Source: Clostridiales bacterium
Lineage (GTDB): Bacteria; Bacillota; Clostridia; Oscillospirales; Acutalibacteraceae
Reading direction: 5' to 3'
Assembly: GCA_019416395.1 (NCBI GenBank)
Contig: DXXH01000008.1
Location: forward strand, 29,110 to 51,324
Length of the DNA stretch: 22,215 bases
Shown: positions 13,422 through 20,125 of the stretch, one piece after another
Position numbering within the stretch: the first letter of the stretch is position 1
How the letters are laid out: each line of letters opens with the position of its first letter
Notes under the pieces: model-generated
What the model was told of the DNA's origin: nothing
What the model saw: only the letters and a program-made list of their open reading frames with translations
Databases searched by the model: none
Program-made: the position numbers and the translations under genes

Positions 13422-14357
13422 GTGTTTGAAAAAATCAGCGTTTCCAACTCCTACTGCACCTTCAACTTCTACAATACTCCCTGGGACATTCCCAAAATTA
13501 TTGCGTTAGGAGGGATTACTATCCAAAAGAAAGGCGTAGACATTTCCGAAATGAACGGCAGTGTGGATTTTGTCGCCTTAAAAAACGCCGGTGTGGAATT
13601 TGTCATTATCCGGTGCGGATTCGGCAGCGACTACACAAACCAGGCCGACAAACGTTTCGAGGAAAACGTGAACAAAGCCCAAGCCGCCAATATGCCTTGG
13701 GGCGTCTACCTGTATTCCTACGCCACCAACACCAGCATGGCGAAAAGCGAAGCCCAACACACCCTGCGGCTGCTGAATGGGAGAAAACCTCTCTACGGCG
13801 TATGGTACGACGTAGAGGACAGTTCCCAGGCTGGGTCAGACTTGGTTTCCATCTGCCAAGCGTACTGCGGCGCCTTGGAAGCCACCGGACTCTATTGCGG
13901 CATCTATTCCATGTTGTCCTGGCTCAACGGCAAACTGAACAGCGCCCAACTGGACAAGTACGACAAATGGGTGGCCCAGTGGAGCGATTCCTGTGATTAC
14001 CGGAAAAACTACGGCATATGGCAGTATACCGACCGTCTGGTGATTGCCGGGAAGACTTTTGACGGAAACTGGGCGTACAAAGATTATCCCGCCATGGTAC
14101 AAGCCATGAGCGGGGCCGGAAAGGAGGAACCTGAAATGACCGAAGCACAAATCAAGGAAATCGCCGCCAAGGCTATTGAAGAGTATTTTGCGAAGCTGGC
14201 CGCCAAGCCCACCAGCGACTGGGCCCAGGAAGCTGTAAGCTTTGTTCAGGCAGAAGGGTTGATGAACGGCGACGCAGAAGGCGGCTTCCGCCCCCAAAGC
14301 CCCATCACCCGGGAAGAGGTCGCCACCGTGCTGCAAAACGCTTTCCAGAACTCCTAA
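13422..14357 (+). CDS. GH25 family muramidase with C-terminal SLH-like domain
   Basis: Up to 311 aa from the GTG at 13422. GH25 enzymes cut the glycan of peptidoglycan. The catalytic fold runs from about residue 37 to 228: KKGVDISEMNGSVDF with Asp40, VIIRCGFGSDYTNQAD, WGVYLYSYATN, GVWYDVEDSS with the Asp130/Glu132 pair, WVAQWSDSC and GIWQYTDRLVIAG. A charged linker follows, then an SLH-like segment (SDWAQEAVSFVQAEGLMNG...FRPQSPITREEVATVL, 265-304) that may bind cell wall. No signal peptide is seen. The start is uncertain: the GTG has no good ribosome site, while a perfect AGGAGG lies 6-7 bases before an in-frame ATC at 13521, where the domain itself begins. Monocistronic; no phage genes beside it. 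Confidence 0.85.
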   Translation: MFEKISVSNSYCTFNFYNTPWDIPKIIALGGITIQKKGVDISEMNGSVDFVALKNAGVEFVIIRCGFGSDYTNQADKRFEENVNKAQAANMPWGVYLYSYATNTSMAKSEAQHTLRLLNGRKPLYGVWYDVEDSSQAGSDLVSICQAYCGALEATGLYCGIYSMLSWLNGKLNSAQLDKYDKWVAQWSDSCDYRKNYGIWQYTDRLVIAGKTFDGNWAYKDYPAMVQAMSGAGKEEPEMTEAQIKEIAAKAIEEYFAKLAAKPTSDWAQEAVSFVQAEGLMNGDAEGGFRPQSPITREEVATVLQNAFQNS

Positions 14358-14402
14358 ACCCGTTTTAAAACACAAATATCTTGGGCAAGAAAAACATCAT
14401 GG

Positions 14403-14428
14403 AAAAAGCCGGGGATCCCCGGCTTTTT
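14403..14428. terminator. Strong bidirectional terminator
   Basis: A perfect 26-bp palindrome with arms AAAAAGCCGGGGA and TCCCCGGCTTTTT, ending in T runs on both strands. It lies between the convergent muramidase and acetyltransferase genes. TTGGGCAA (14381-14388) and TTGCCCAA (14432-14439) add an outer stem around it. Confidence 0.9.
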
Positions 14429-14450
14429 CTTTTGCCCAAAGCAGTGGGCC

Positions 14451-15065
14451 TTACGGCAAATAATCGTCCACGTCAAATTTCCGGTCCCGGTAGTAAAAAT
14501 CCCGGTCAGCCTCGGTGATCTCCCGAATCACCCGGCAGGGATTCCCAACCGCTACCGTCCAAGACGGGATATCCTTTGTGACCACGCTTCCTGCCCCGAT
14601 CACCACGCAATCCCCAATGGTCACACCAGGGCAAACCACAGTGTTTCCACCGATCCACACATTCTTTCCGATGGTGATGGGCATTCCCCATTCGTAACCG
14701 CTGTTCCGGGCATCGGGATACATGGGGTGCCCGGCAGTATACAGGGAAACATTGGGACCAATCTGAGCGTTTTCCCCAATCATCACCGGTGCGGAATCCA
14801 ACACGGTAAAATGATAATTGGCGAAAAAGTTTTCCCCCACTTGGATATTGGTTCCATAATCGCAAAATAACGGCGGCACCACATGGAGTGTCTCCCCCGT
14901 TTTGCCAAAAATCTCCTTGAGCAGCGCTGTCGCTCCTTCCCAGTCTTCCGGGGGGAGTTCCTGGAACCGGCGCAGCTTCTTCTGGCAGGCCAGACGCTCT
15001 TCCGAAAGCCCGTCCAGCCAGGGCTTGAAAGGCAATCCCCCAAGCATTCGTTCTTTTTGATTCAT
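14451..15065 (-). CDS. Maltose/galactoside-type sugar O-acetyltransferase
   Basis: 204 aa. This left-handed beta-helix enzyme transfers an acetyl group from acetyl-CoA to a sugar hydroxyl. The N-terminal Mac domain (MNQKERMLGGLPFKPWLDGL) is followed by hexapeptide repeats: VGENFFANYHFTVLDSAPVMIGENAQIGPNV, then SLYTAGHPMYPDARNSG with the catalytic His113, and ITIGKNVWIGGNTVVCPGVTIGDCVVIGAGSVVTKDIP. The start is taken at the ATG at 15065, 8 bases after AGGAG; an ATG two codons earlier is too close to the ribosome site. It lies 12 bases after the membrane-anchored gene upstream, so they form an operon. Whether the target is a free sugar (detoxification) or a cell-envelope sugar is not shown. Confidence 0.92.
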   Translation of the reverse strand: MNQKERMLGGLPFKPWLDGLSEERLACQKKLRRFQELPPEDWEGATALLKEIFGKTGETLHVVPPLFCDYGTNIQVGENFFANYHFTVLDSAPVMIGENAQIGPNVSLYTAGHPMYPDARNSGYEWGMPITIGKNVWIGGNTVVCPGVTIGDCVVIGAGSVVTKDIPSWTVAVGNPCRVIREITEADRDFYYRDRKFDVDDYLP

Positions 15066-15077
15066 ACACATCTCTCC

Positions 15078-15560
15078 TCAAAAATGGGCTTCATAATAAT
15101 AGAAGTCTTCTGTGATTTCCTTGGTAAATCCATGATTGCCGCTGTCTTCCCAGCGGTATCCCCCGCCATCTACAGGAGTCAGCTCTACCTCTGCTCCCCC
15201 ATATCCCAGGGGACCGGCCGGGGAATAGTAGAAACCGTAATAGGAAGAAGAAGGCGCCAATCCCCAGCCATTGCAGAAAAACTCCACTGCCTGGGTACCG
15301 TTCCAAAAGTCCATCTTCCGCACCAGGCCACCCAACGGAAGTTCCTCTGGGATCTGTTTGGACTCCTGACAGGTTTGGACCACCTGGGAAAGCTCCTTCT
15401 GATGTTCCATGACCTGAGAGGAGATCCGCCGCTCCAAGCTGCCGGGAATCAAAGGGGAACCAAACCAGAGCATGAGCCCATACACGCCAAAGCACACTAC
15501 TGCCAACACGGTCAAAATGCAAACTGGGAGCACCCAGCGCTTCCGTTGCCCTGTTTTCAT
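15078..15560 (-). CDS. Membrane-anchored protein of unknown function
   Basis: 160 aa from the ATG at 15560 (GGGGGAG upstream); an earlier in-frame ATG at 15584 lies on the predicted -10 box and is rejected. A basic start MKTGQRKR is followed by one hydrophobic helix at about 9-34, then a polar domain that should be outside the cell. That domain has a helical stretch (LERRISSQVMEHQKELSQVVQTCQESK) and an aromatic, Gly-rich part (FFCNGWGLAPSSSYYGFYYSPAGPLGYGG) and ends WEDSGNHGFTKEITEDFYYYEAHF. I do not recognise the family. The operon with an O-acetyltransferase could suggest an envelope role, but this is only context. Confidence 0.75.
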   Translation of the reverse strand: MKTGQRKRWVLPVCILTVLAVVCFGVYGLMLWFGSPLIPGSLERRISSQVMEHQKELSQVVQTCQESKQIPEELPLGGLVRKMDFWNGTQAVEFFCNGWGLAPSSSYYGFYYSPAGPLGYGGAEVELTPVDGGGYRWEDSGNHGFTKEITEDFYYYEAHF

Positions 15561-15582
15561 GAGACTCCCCCCTTCTACGTCC

Positions 15583-15610
15583 ATTATAACAGGGGGGCGG
15601 GGAAAAGCAA
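15583..15610 (-). promoter_or_regulatory. Promoter of the membrane protein/acetyltransferase operon
   Basis: On the minus strand TTGCTT (15610-15605), a 16-base spacer, and an extended TGT-TATAAT (-10 core 15588-15583). Transcription would start near 15576. Confidence 0.65.
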
Positions 15611-15640
15611 AGTCTCTTTTCCATTTTCTACAATATGACC

Positions 15641-15677
15641 AGCGCCCTCTGGATTTGCTGAAAACCCAGGGGGCGCT
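15641..15677. terminator. Strong hairpin between galE and the next gene
   Basis: AGCGCCCTCTGG (15641-15652) pairs with CCAGGGGGCGCT (15666-15677), 12 bp with one weak pair, around a 13-base loop. It lies 26 bases after the galE stop, where a terminator is expected, but no T run follows on the minus strand. It may be a weak terminator or an mRNA 3'-end stabiliser. Confidence 0.5.
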
Positions 15678-15702
15678 GATAAAAAGCAGGATTCTTTTTT
15701 AA

Positions 15703-16695
15703 TTACGCCGGGTCAAACCCATTGGGGTGAGACTTGTGCCAATTCCAAGCAGAAGCGATAATGGTTTCCAAATCGTCATACTCAGGCTTCCAATGGAGAA
15801 TGTTCCGGGCCTTTTCGCTGGAAGCCACCAACTGGGCGGGATCCCCAGCCCTGCGGGGGGACTCCACCGCGGGAATGGAATGGCCGGTGACCTTCCGGGC
15901 GGTTTCGATCACTTCTTTCACGGTAAAGCCAACCCCATTGCCCAGGTTGAAAATGGAGCTTTCCCCGCCGTTGTTCAAATATTCCATGGCCAGGATATGG
16001 GCCTGGGCCAAGTCGGTGACGTGAATGTAATCCCGTACGCAAGTGCCGTCCCGTGTCTCGTAATCGTTGCCGAAAATGCTCACCGATTCCCGTTTGCCCA
16101 GGGGCACCTGGAGAATCAGGGGAATCAGATGGGTTTCCGGGTTATGGGCTTCCCCGATCTGGCCGCTCTTGTGGGCCCCGCAGGCGTTAAAGTACCGCAG
16201 GGACACATACCGCAGCCCATGGGCTTGCCCTACCCAGTGGAACATGCGCTCCATGGAGAGCTTTGTCTCTCCATAGGTGTTGGTGGGGTGGGTGGGATCG
16301 GTTTCCAGGATCGGAATATTTTCCGGTTCCCCATAAGTAGCAGCGGTTGAGGAAAACACGATCTTGTCAATACCGTACGCCACCATGGCTTCCAACAGCA
16401 CTTTGGTGCCGCACAGGTTGTTATCGTAATACTTCAAGGGGTTTGTCATGCTCTCCCCCACCAGAGAATTGGCGGCGAAATGGATCACCCCATCAATTTT
16501 CTCCTTCTGGAACAGCTGATCCAAAAACGCCCGGTCCCGGATATCCCCCTGATAAAACCTAGCCTTGGGATGTACCGCTTCCCGATGGCCTGTTTCCAGA
16601 TTGTCCGCAATGACCACGTCTACTCCGTTGTCGATGAGTTCATAAGCTGTGTGGGAACCGATGTAACCAGCTCCGCCCAATACTAAGACCGCCAT
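15703..16695 (-). CDS. galE: UDP-glucose 4-epimerase (GalE)
   Basis: 330 aa, normal for GalE, which interconverts UDP-glucose and UDP-galactose in the Leloir pathway and for making envelope sugars. It is an extended short-chain dehydrogenase with tightly bound NAD. The NAD motif GGAGYIG is at 7-13, the catalytic serine/threonine region FSSTAATYGEP at 114-124, and Tyr141/Lys145 in the YGETK motif. SLRYFNACGAH and RDYIHVTDLAQAHILAMEYL are typical of the sugar-nucleotide part. The ATG follows GGGAGG at 9 bases. It is transcribed alone, divergent from an AraC-type regulator, and the two promoters share one TATAAT palindrome. This regulator may therefore control galE, though no effector is known. 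Confidence 0.95.
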   Translation of the reverse strand: MAVLVLGGAGYIGSHTAYELIDNGVDVVIADNLETGHREAVHPKARFYQGDIRDRAFLDQLFQKEKIDGVIHFAANSLVGESMTNPLKYYDNNLCGTKVLLEAMVAYGIDKIVFSSTAATYGEPENIPILETDPTHPTNTYGETKLSMERMFHWVGQAHGLRYVSLRYFNACGAHKSGQIGEAHNPETHLIPLILQVPLGKRESVSIFGNDYETRDGTCVRDYIHVTDLAQAHILAMEYLNNGGESSIFNLGNGVGFTVKEVIETARKVTGHSIPAVESPRRAGDPAQLVASSEKARNILHWKPEYDDLETIIASAWNWHKSHPNGFDPA

Positions 16696-16729
16696 ACCGC
16701 AAGACCTCCCGTAAAATTTCGCTCAACAG

Positions 16730-16782
16730 GTTGCTTTCCGCTTACACTGTTATTATAATGAGATCATAGCCCCAAAAGCAAC
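16730..16782. promoter_or_regulatory. Mirror-image divergent promoters for galE and the AraC gene
   Basis: The plus-strand promoter is TTGCTT (16731-16736), 17 bases, TATAAT (16754-16759). The minus-strand promoter is TTGCTT (16781-16776), 18 bases, TATAAT (16757-16752). The -10 boxes overlap in the palindrome ATTATAAT, and both -35 boxes lie in an 8-bp inverted repeat GTTGCTTT/AAAGCAAC. RNA polymerase could only sit on one at a time. Confidence 0.7.
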
Positions 16783-16821
16783 AAGAATATTGGGCAGTTC
16801 TTTTCTTATATTGAGGTTTTT

Positions 16822-17706
16822 ATGGAATTACGGGTTAATAAAGAAAAACGGGAACTAAAATCCCACGGCACATACGAATTTCCGGTGAACATCAGCCGGA
16901 AACGGATCTCTTCCTATGAGACCGGCTCTTTCCCCTGGCACTGGCACGACGAAATTGAGCTGACCTTGATCCTCTCCGGGGAAATCGATTACCGGGTCAA
17001 CGACACCGGCTATCACCTGCGGGCTGGGGAAGGACTTTTCTGCAACTCCGACGCCCTGCACACCGGCAGCCGGGTAGGGGATTCTGACTGCGATTATCTC
17101 TCGGTGACCTTCCACCCCCGTCTGTTGGGCGGGTACGAAGGCTGCGTTATCCGCCGGAAATTTGTGGATACCATTGTAAGCAGCGGTTGTTCCTCTCTGG
17201 CGCTTTCCCCGGAAGAACCGTGGCAAGCGGTGATTTTGTCTGCTCTGGACCAGATTTACACCCTTTCCCAGGAGCGCTCGGAACTTTTTGAGCTGGACGT
17301 GCAGCGTCAGCTACTGGAAGCCTGGAGCCAGTTGTTCCGCCACTGGGCAGAGCAGGCCCAAGCCCCTTCGGACCCGGAAAAAATTCAGCGTCTTCGGGTG
17401 ATTCTGGCCTACCTTCACCAGCACTATGGGGAAAAAATCACCCTGGAAGACGTGTCGAAAGAAGTGGGGCTGTGCAAAAGTGAATGCTGCCGGTTTTTCC
17501 GCCGCCAGATGCGCCAATCCCTCTTTGACTATCTGTTGGATTACCGCATTGGCCGCAGCCTGCCTTTGCTCCGGGAAAGCCAAGCTTCCGTAGCCGAAGT
17601 GGCTTCCCAGGTGGGATTTTCCAATCCAGCTTATTTCTCCAAGGTATTCCGGAGCCGCATGAAACGCTCTCCCCGGGAATACCGCACAGAACGAAGCGTG
17701 GGCTAG
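16822..17706 (+). CDS. AraC family transcriptional regulator
   Basis: 294 aa. The N-terminal cupin domain (about 20-110) carries the WHWHDEIELTLILSGE sugar-sensing signature and a later HTG (AGEGLFCNSDALHTG). The C-terminal AraC DNA-binding domain (about 190-290) has two helix-turn-helix units: ITLEDVSKEVGLCKSECCRFF and VAEVASQVGFSNPAYFSKVFR, ending with SPREYR. Such proteins usually activate genes for sugar use on binding a sugar. The ATG has GAGG at 5 bases. It starts a plus-strand run with a hydrolase and rarA, and diverges from galE. The link to galE is plausible from the shared promoter region but unproven. Target sugar unknown. Confidence 0.9.
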   Translation: MELRVNKEKRELKSHGTYEFPVNISRKRISSYETGSFPWHWHDEIELTLILSGEIDYRVNDTGYHLRAGEGLFCNSDALHTGSRVGDSDCDYLSVTFHPRLLGGYEGCVIRRKFVDTIVSSGCSSLALSPEEPWQAVILSALDQIYTLSQERSELFELDVQRQLLEAWSQLFRHWAEQAQAPSDPEKIQRLRVILAYLHQHYGEKITLEDVSKEVGLCKSECCRFFRRQMRQSLFDYLLDYRIGRSLPLLRESQASVAEVASQVGFSNPAYFSKVFRSRMKRSPREYRTERSVG

Positions 17707-17761
17707 GAACTCCCTGAAACTGTTGGCAAAGCTCGGAATCCAGCCAGAAAGAAGGGGTATG

Positions 17762-18478
17762 ATGAACGGAAAACTGGAACGATTTTCTTTGGAAGGGCGG
17801 TCCTGCGCTTGCTTGACACCGGAAGGACCCGGGCCTTTTCCTGTGCTGTGCCTGTGTGGCTGGAATCTGGAAGAACGCTTGCCTATGCTGGGGGAAAACC
17901 TGCCCCCTGTGGCGCTTCTCTTTGTTTCCGCAGAGGGCAACCGGGATTTTACCCCTTGGCCGGCTCCGGGAATCCGGGATGGAGAATATTTTTCGGGAGA
18001 AGGCGAAGGTTACCTTCAATTTTTAATGGAAAAAGCGCTGCCCTATGGAGTGGAACACTTTTCCCTGACCACAAACTGGGAAAGCCGGGGAATCCTAGGC
18101 TACTCTCTGGGCGGGCTGTTCGCTTTGTGGGCCCAGCGCCAGGGAAGCTTGTTTCAAGTGGCAGGTTCCCTCTCTGGTTCCCTGTGGTATCCAGGCTGGC
18201 TGGAATACATGGAATCCCACCCGCCCCAGGCCAGTGAAAAAATCTACCTTTCCCTGGGGGATCGGGAAGAATTTGGCGGGCCGCCCCTGCTGCGCACAGT
18301 AGGAGATTGCACCCGCCGTGCTCATGAGTTTTATCATTCCCAAGGTCTGGACACCATTTTGGAATGGAACAAGGGGGGCCATGGAAAAGGCGTGGAACAG
18401 CGCTGGAAACGAGCCTTGGCCTGGGCGGCGCCCCGCCTGGCCAAACCCTCTTTCCCAGAAAGGAGCGGTACAGTATGA
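17762..18478 (+). CDS. Alpha/beta hydrolase, esterase-like (IroE/Fes-type fold)
   Basis: 238 aa. A predicted serine esterase with nucleophile motif GILGYSLGGLFAL (Ser115 in GYSLGG), a probable acid in YLSLGDREEFG (Asp167) and a histidine in WNKGGHGKG (His207). This order and the small size match COG2819-type esterases related to IroE and Fes, which cut siderophore or other ester bonds; the natural substrate here is unknown. No signal peptide is seen, so it is probably cytoplasmic. The start is one of two adjacent ATGs (17759, 17762) after GAAGGGG; the second has the better spacing. An upstream ATG at 17723 lacks support. The stop overlaps the start of rarA (ATGA), so the two are translationally coupled. 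Confidence 0.8.
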   Translation: MNGKLERFSLEGRSCACLTPEGPGPFPVLCLCGWNLEERLPMLGENLPPVALLFVSAEGNRDFTPWPAPGIRDGEYFSGEGEGYLQFLMEKALPYGVEHFSLTTNWESRGILGYSLGGLFALWAQRQGSLFQVAGSLSGSLWYPGWLEYMESHPPQASEKIYLSLGDREEFGGPPLLRTVGDCTRRAHEFYHSQGLDTILEWNKGGHGKGVEQRWKRALAWAAPRLAKPSFPERSGTV

Positions 18479-19848
18479 GACAGCAATCCCTTTTTGAGCA
18501 GTCCCCACAGGACACCCCTCTCGCCACCCGCATGCGTCCCCGCACCTTAGAGGAATTCGTAGGCCAGGAACAGCTGTTGGGGGAAGGAAAAATCCTGCGC
18601 CAGCTCATCGACCAGGACAAAGTTTCCTCTATGATTTTCTGGGGGCCGCCCGGTGTGGGGAAAACCACCCTGGCGCGGATCATTGCCGGAAAAACCAAGG
18701 CCAACTTCATCAACTTCAGCGCCGTGACCAGCGGCATCAAAGAAATCAAAGGGGTAATGGGAGAAGCGGAACAAAACCGCCTTATGGGTGAGAAAACCAT
18801 ACTCTTTGTAGATGAAATCCACCGCTTTAACAAAGCCCAGCAGGACGCTTTCCTTCCTTTCGTGGAAAAGGGAAGCATTGTGCTGATCGGCGCCACCACG
18901 GAAAACCCTTCTTTTGAGGTAAATTCCGCTCTGCTTTCCCGGTGCAAGGTGTTTGTCCTGCAAGCCCTGACCACGGAAAACCTGGTGGAACTACTGGAAA
19001 ACGCCTTGAAAGACTCCCGGGGCTTTGGCGGACAGGATATCCGTCTGGAAGAGGGCATGCTGGAGACCATTGCCAATTTTGCCAACGGGGACGCCCGTGC
19101 CGCGTTGGGGACTTTAGAAATGGTGGTACTCAACGGCCGCCGGGAGCGGGAAACCACCTATGTCACCCCAGACATTTTAGAGCAGTGCGTCAACCGGAAA
19201 TCCCTTCTTTACGATAAAAACGGCGAGGAACATTACAACCTGATCTCTGCCCTGCACAAATCCATGCGCAACAGCGACCCGGACGCGGCCATCTACTGGC
19301 TTGCCCGCATGCTGGAAGCAGGGGAAGACCCCCTGTATGTGGCCAGGCGGCTGATCCGTTTCGCCAGCGAGGACGTTGGCATGGCGGATTCCAGAGCGCT
19401 GGAAATCGCAACGGCAGCCTACCAGGCCTGTCACTTTATCGGTATGCCCGAGTGCACTGTGACCTTGACCCACGCCGTGGTGTATTTATCGGTGGCGCCC
19501 AAATCCAACGCTTTGTACAAGGCCTATGAAACCGCCAAAAAGGACGCCCAGAAAATGCTGGCGGAACCGGTTCCTCTGGTGATCCGTAACGCCCCCACCC
19601 GGCTGATGAAAGAACTTCACTATGGGGAAGGGTACGAATACGCCCACAACACGCCGGATAAACTGACCGCCATGCAGTGTTTGCCCGATTCCCTGGTGGG
19701 TCGCAAATATTACCACCCCACGGACCAGGGCAGTGAACACCGTGTGGCGGAACGGCTCAAACAGATCGAAGCTTTGAAACAGGAGATCGCCAGTAGAACC
19801 CAGCATAACCCGCGGGGAAACAGCGATCCAAAAACTGGGAAAACCTAA
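18475..19848 (+). CDS. rarA: Replication-associated recombination protein A (RarA/MgsA)
   Basis: 457 aa. RarA is a hexamer/tetramer AAA+ ATPase related to the clamp loader; it acts at stalled replication forks in the cytoplasm. The Walker A motif GPPGVGKT is at 57-64 and Walker B LFVDEIH at 110-116, followed by RFNKAQQDAFLPFVEKG, the sensor-1 region LIGATTENPSFEVNSALLSR, and the family C-terminal block VGMADSRALEIATAAYQACHFIGMPE plus LHYGEGYEYAHNTP. The ATG has AAGGAG at 9 bases and overlaps the hydrolase TGA as ATGA. The frame is open for 37 codons upstream, but these lie inside the hydrolase and do not resemble RarA. A possible terminator follows at 19871-19922. Confidence 0.96.
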   Translation: MRQQSLFEQSPQDTPLATRMRPRTLEEFVGQEQLLGEGKILRQLIDQDKVSSMIFWGPPGVGKTTLARIIAGKTKANFINFSAVTSGIKEIKGVMGEAEQNRLMGEKTILFVDEIHRFNKAQQDAFLPFVEKGSIVLIGATTENPSFEVNSALLSRCKVFVLQALTTENLVELLENALKDSRGFGGQDIRLEEGMLETIANFANGDARAALGTLEMVVLNGRRERETTYVTPDILEQCVNRKSLLYDKNGEEHYNLISALHKSMRNSDPDAAIYWLARMLEAGEDPLYVARRLIRFASEDVGMADSRALEIATAAYQACHFIGMPECTVTLTHAVVYLSVAPKSNALYKAYETAKKDAQKMLAEPVPLVIRNAPTRLMKELHYGEGYEYAHNTPDKLTAMQCLPDSLVGRKYYHPTDQGSEHRVAERLKQIEALKQEIASRTQHNPRGNSDPKTGKT

Positions 19849-19870
19849 ACCGCCGCAGCGGGCAGACTCA

Positions 19871-19922
19871 CGGAAACTGGGGGCCAAAAATAGAGAAAAT
19901 ACCAAAAGCTTCCGATTTTTTT
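19871..19922 (+). terminator. Possible terminator after rarA
   Basis: CGGAAACT (19871-19878) pairs with AGCTTCCG (19907-19914) with one A-C mismatch, then A and seven T. The loop is long (28 bases), which weakens the call. A short CCGC/GCGG hairpin at 19851-19862 has no T run. Confidence 0.45.
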
Positions 19923-19942
19923 CCAAAGAATTTTTACACTGA

Positions 19943-19971
19943 TTGACAGATGGACGTTCCCACATTATAAT
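19943..19971 (+). promoter_or_regulatory. Consensus promoter of the purine permease gene
   Basis: TTGACA (19943-19948), 17 bases, TATAAT (19966-19971): a perfect sigma-A consensus with ideal spacing. Transcription should start near 19978. Such strength suggests control after initiation, in the long leader. Confidence 0.9.
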
Positions 19972-19977
19972 CAGCGT

Positions 19978-20112
19978 ATGGGCGCTTCTGGCGCCAATCA
20001 CCCTGGCTGGATCGTTTTGGAAACTGCCCCTTCGCCAGTGCGGAATTGTAGCGATGGATCCCGGTGGACAAACTGCGTTCTGGCCTTCACCGCTTGAGCG
20101 GTAATTTATTTA
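19978..20112 (+). ncRNA. Structured leader of the purine permease mRNA, class unknown
   Basis: About 148 nt from the predicted start to the gene. It holds GGCGC/GCGCC (19981-19995), CTGGC/GCCAG (20003-20038) with a nested GTTT/AAAC, and ACCGC-TTGA-GCGGT (20089-20102) shortly before the ribosome site. It does not fit the purine riboswitch consensus I know. A 39-codon ORF (19978-20097) begins at the predicted first base and stops in the last loop. Confidence 0.4.
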
Positions 20113-20125
20113 GGAAGGTGAGTAA

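Noticed and set aside
13422..14357. Prophage or phage remnant marked by the muramidase
   Set aside because: No capsid, tail, holin, integrase or attachment repeats are near. Housekeeping genes flank it.
18364..18474. N-terminal extension of RarA
   Set aside because: It lies within the hydrolase gene in another frame. The ATGA overlap with a good ribosome site gives the family-typical start.
17949..19157. Long minus-strand ORF (402 aa) opposite the hydrolase and rarA
   Set aside because: It is a shadow of two genes with firm family motifs on the plus strand.
19978..20112. Purine (guanine/adenine) riboswitch before the NCS2 permease
   Set aside because: I could not find the expected three-way junction with conserved loop and junction bases. 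I keep it as an unassigned leader.
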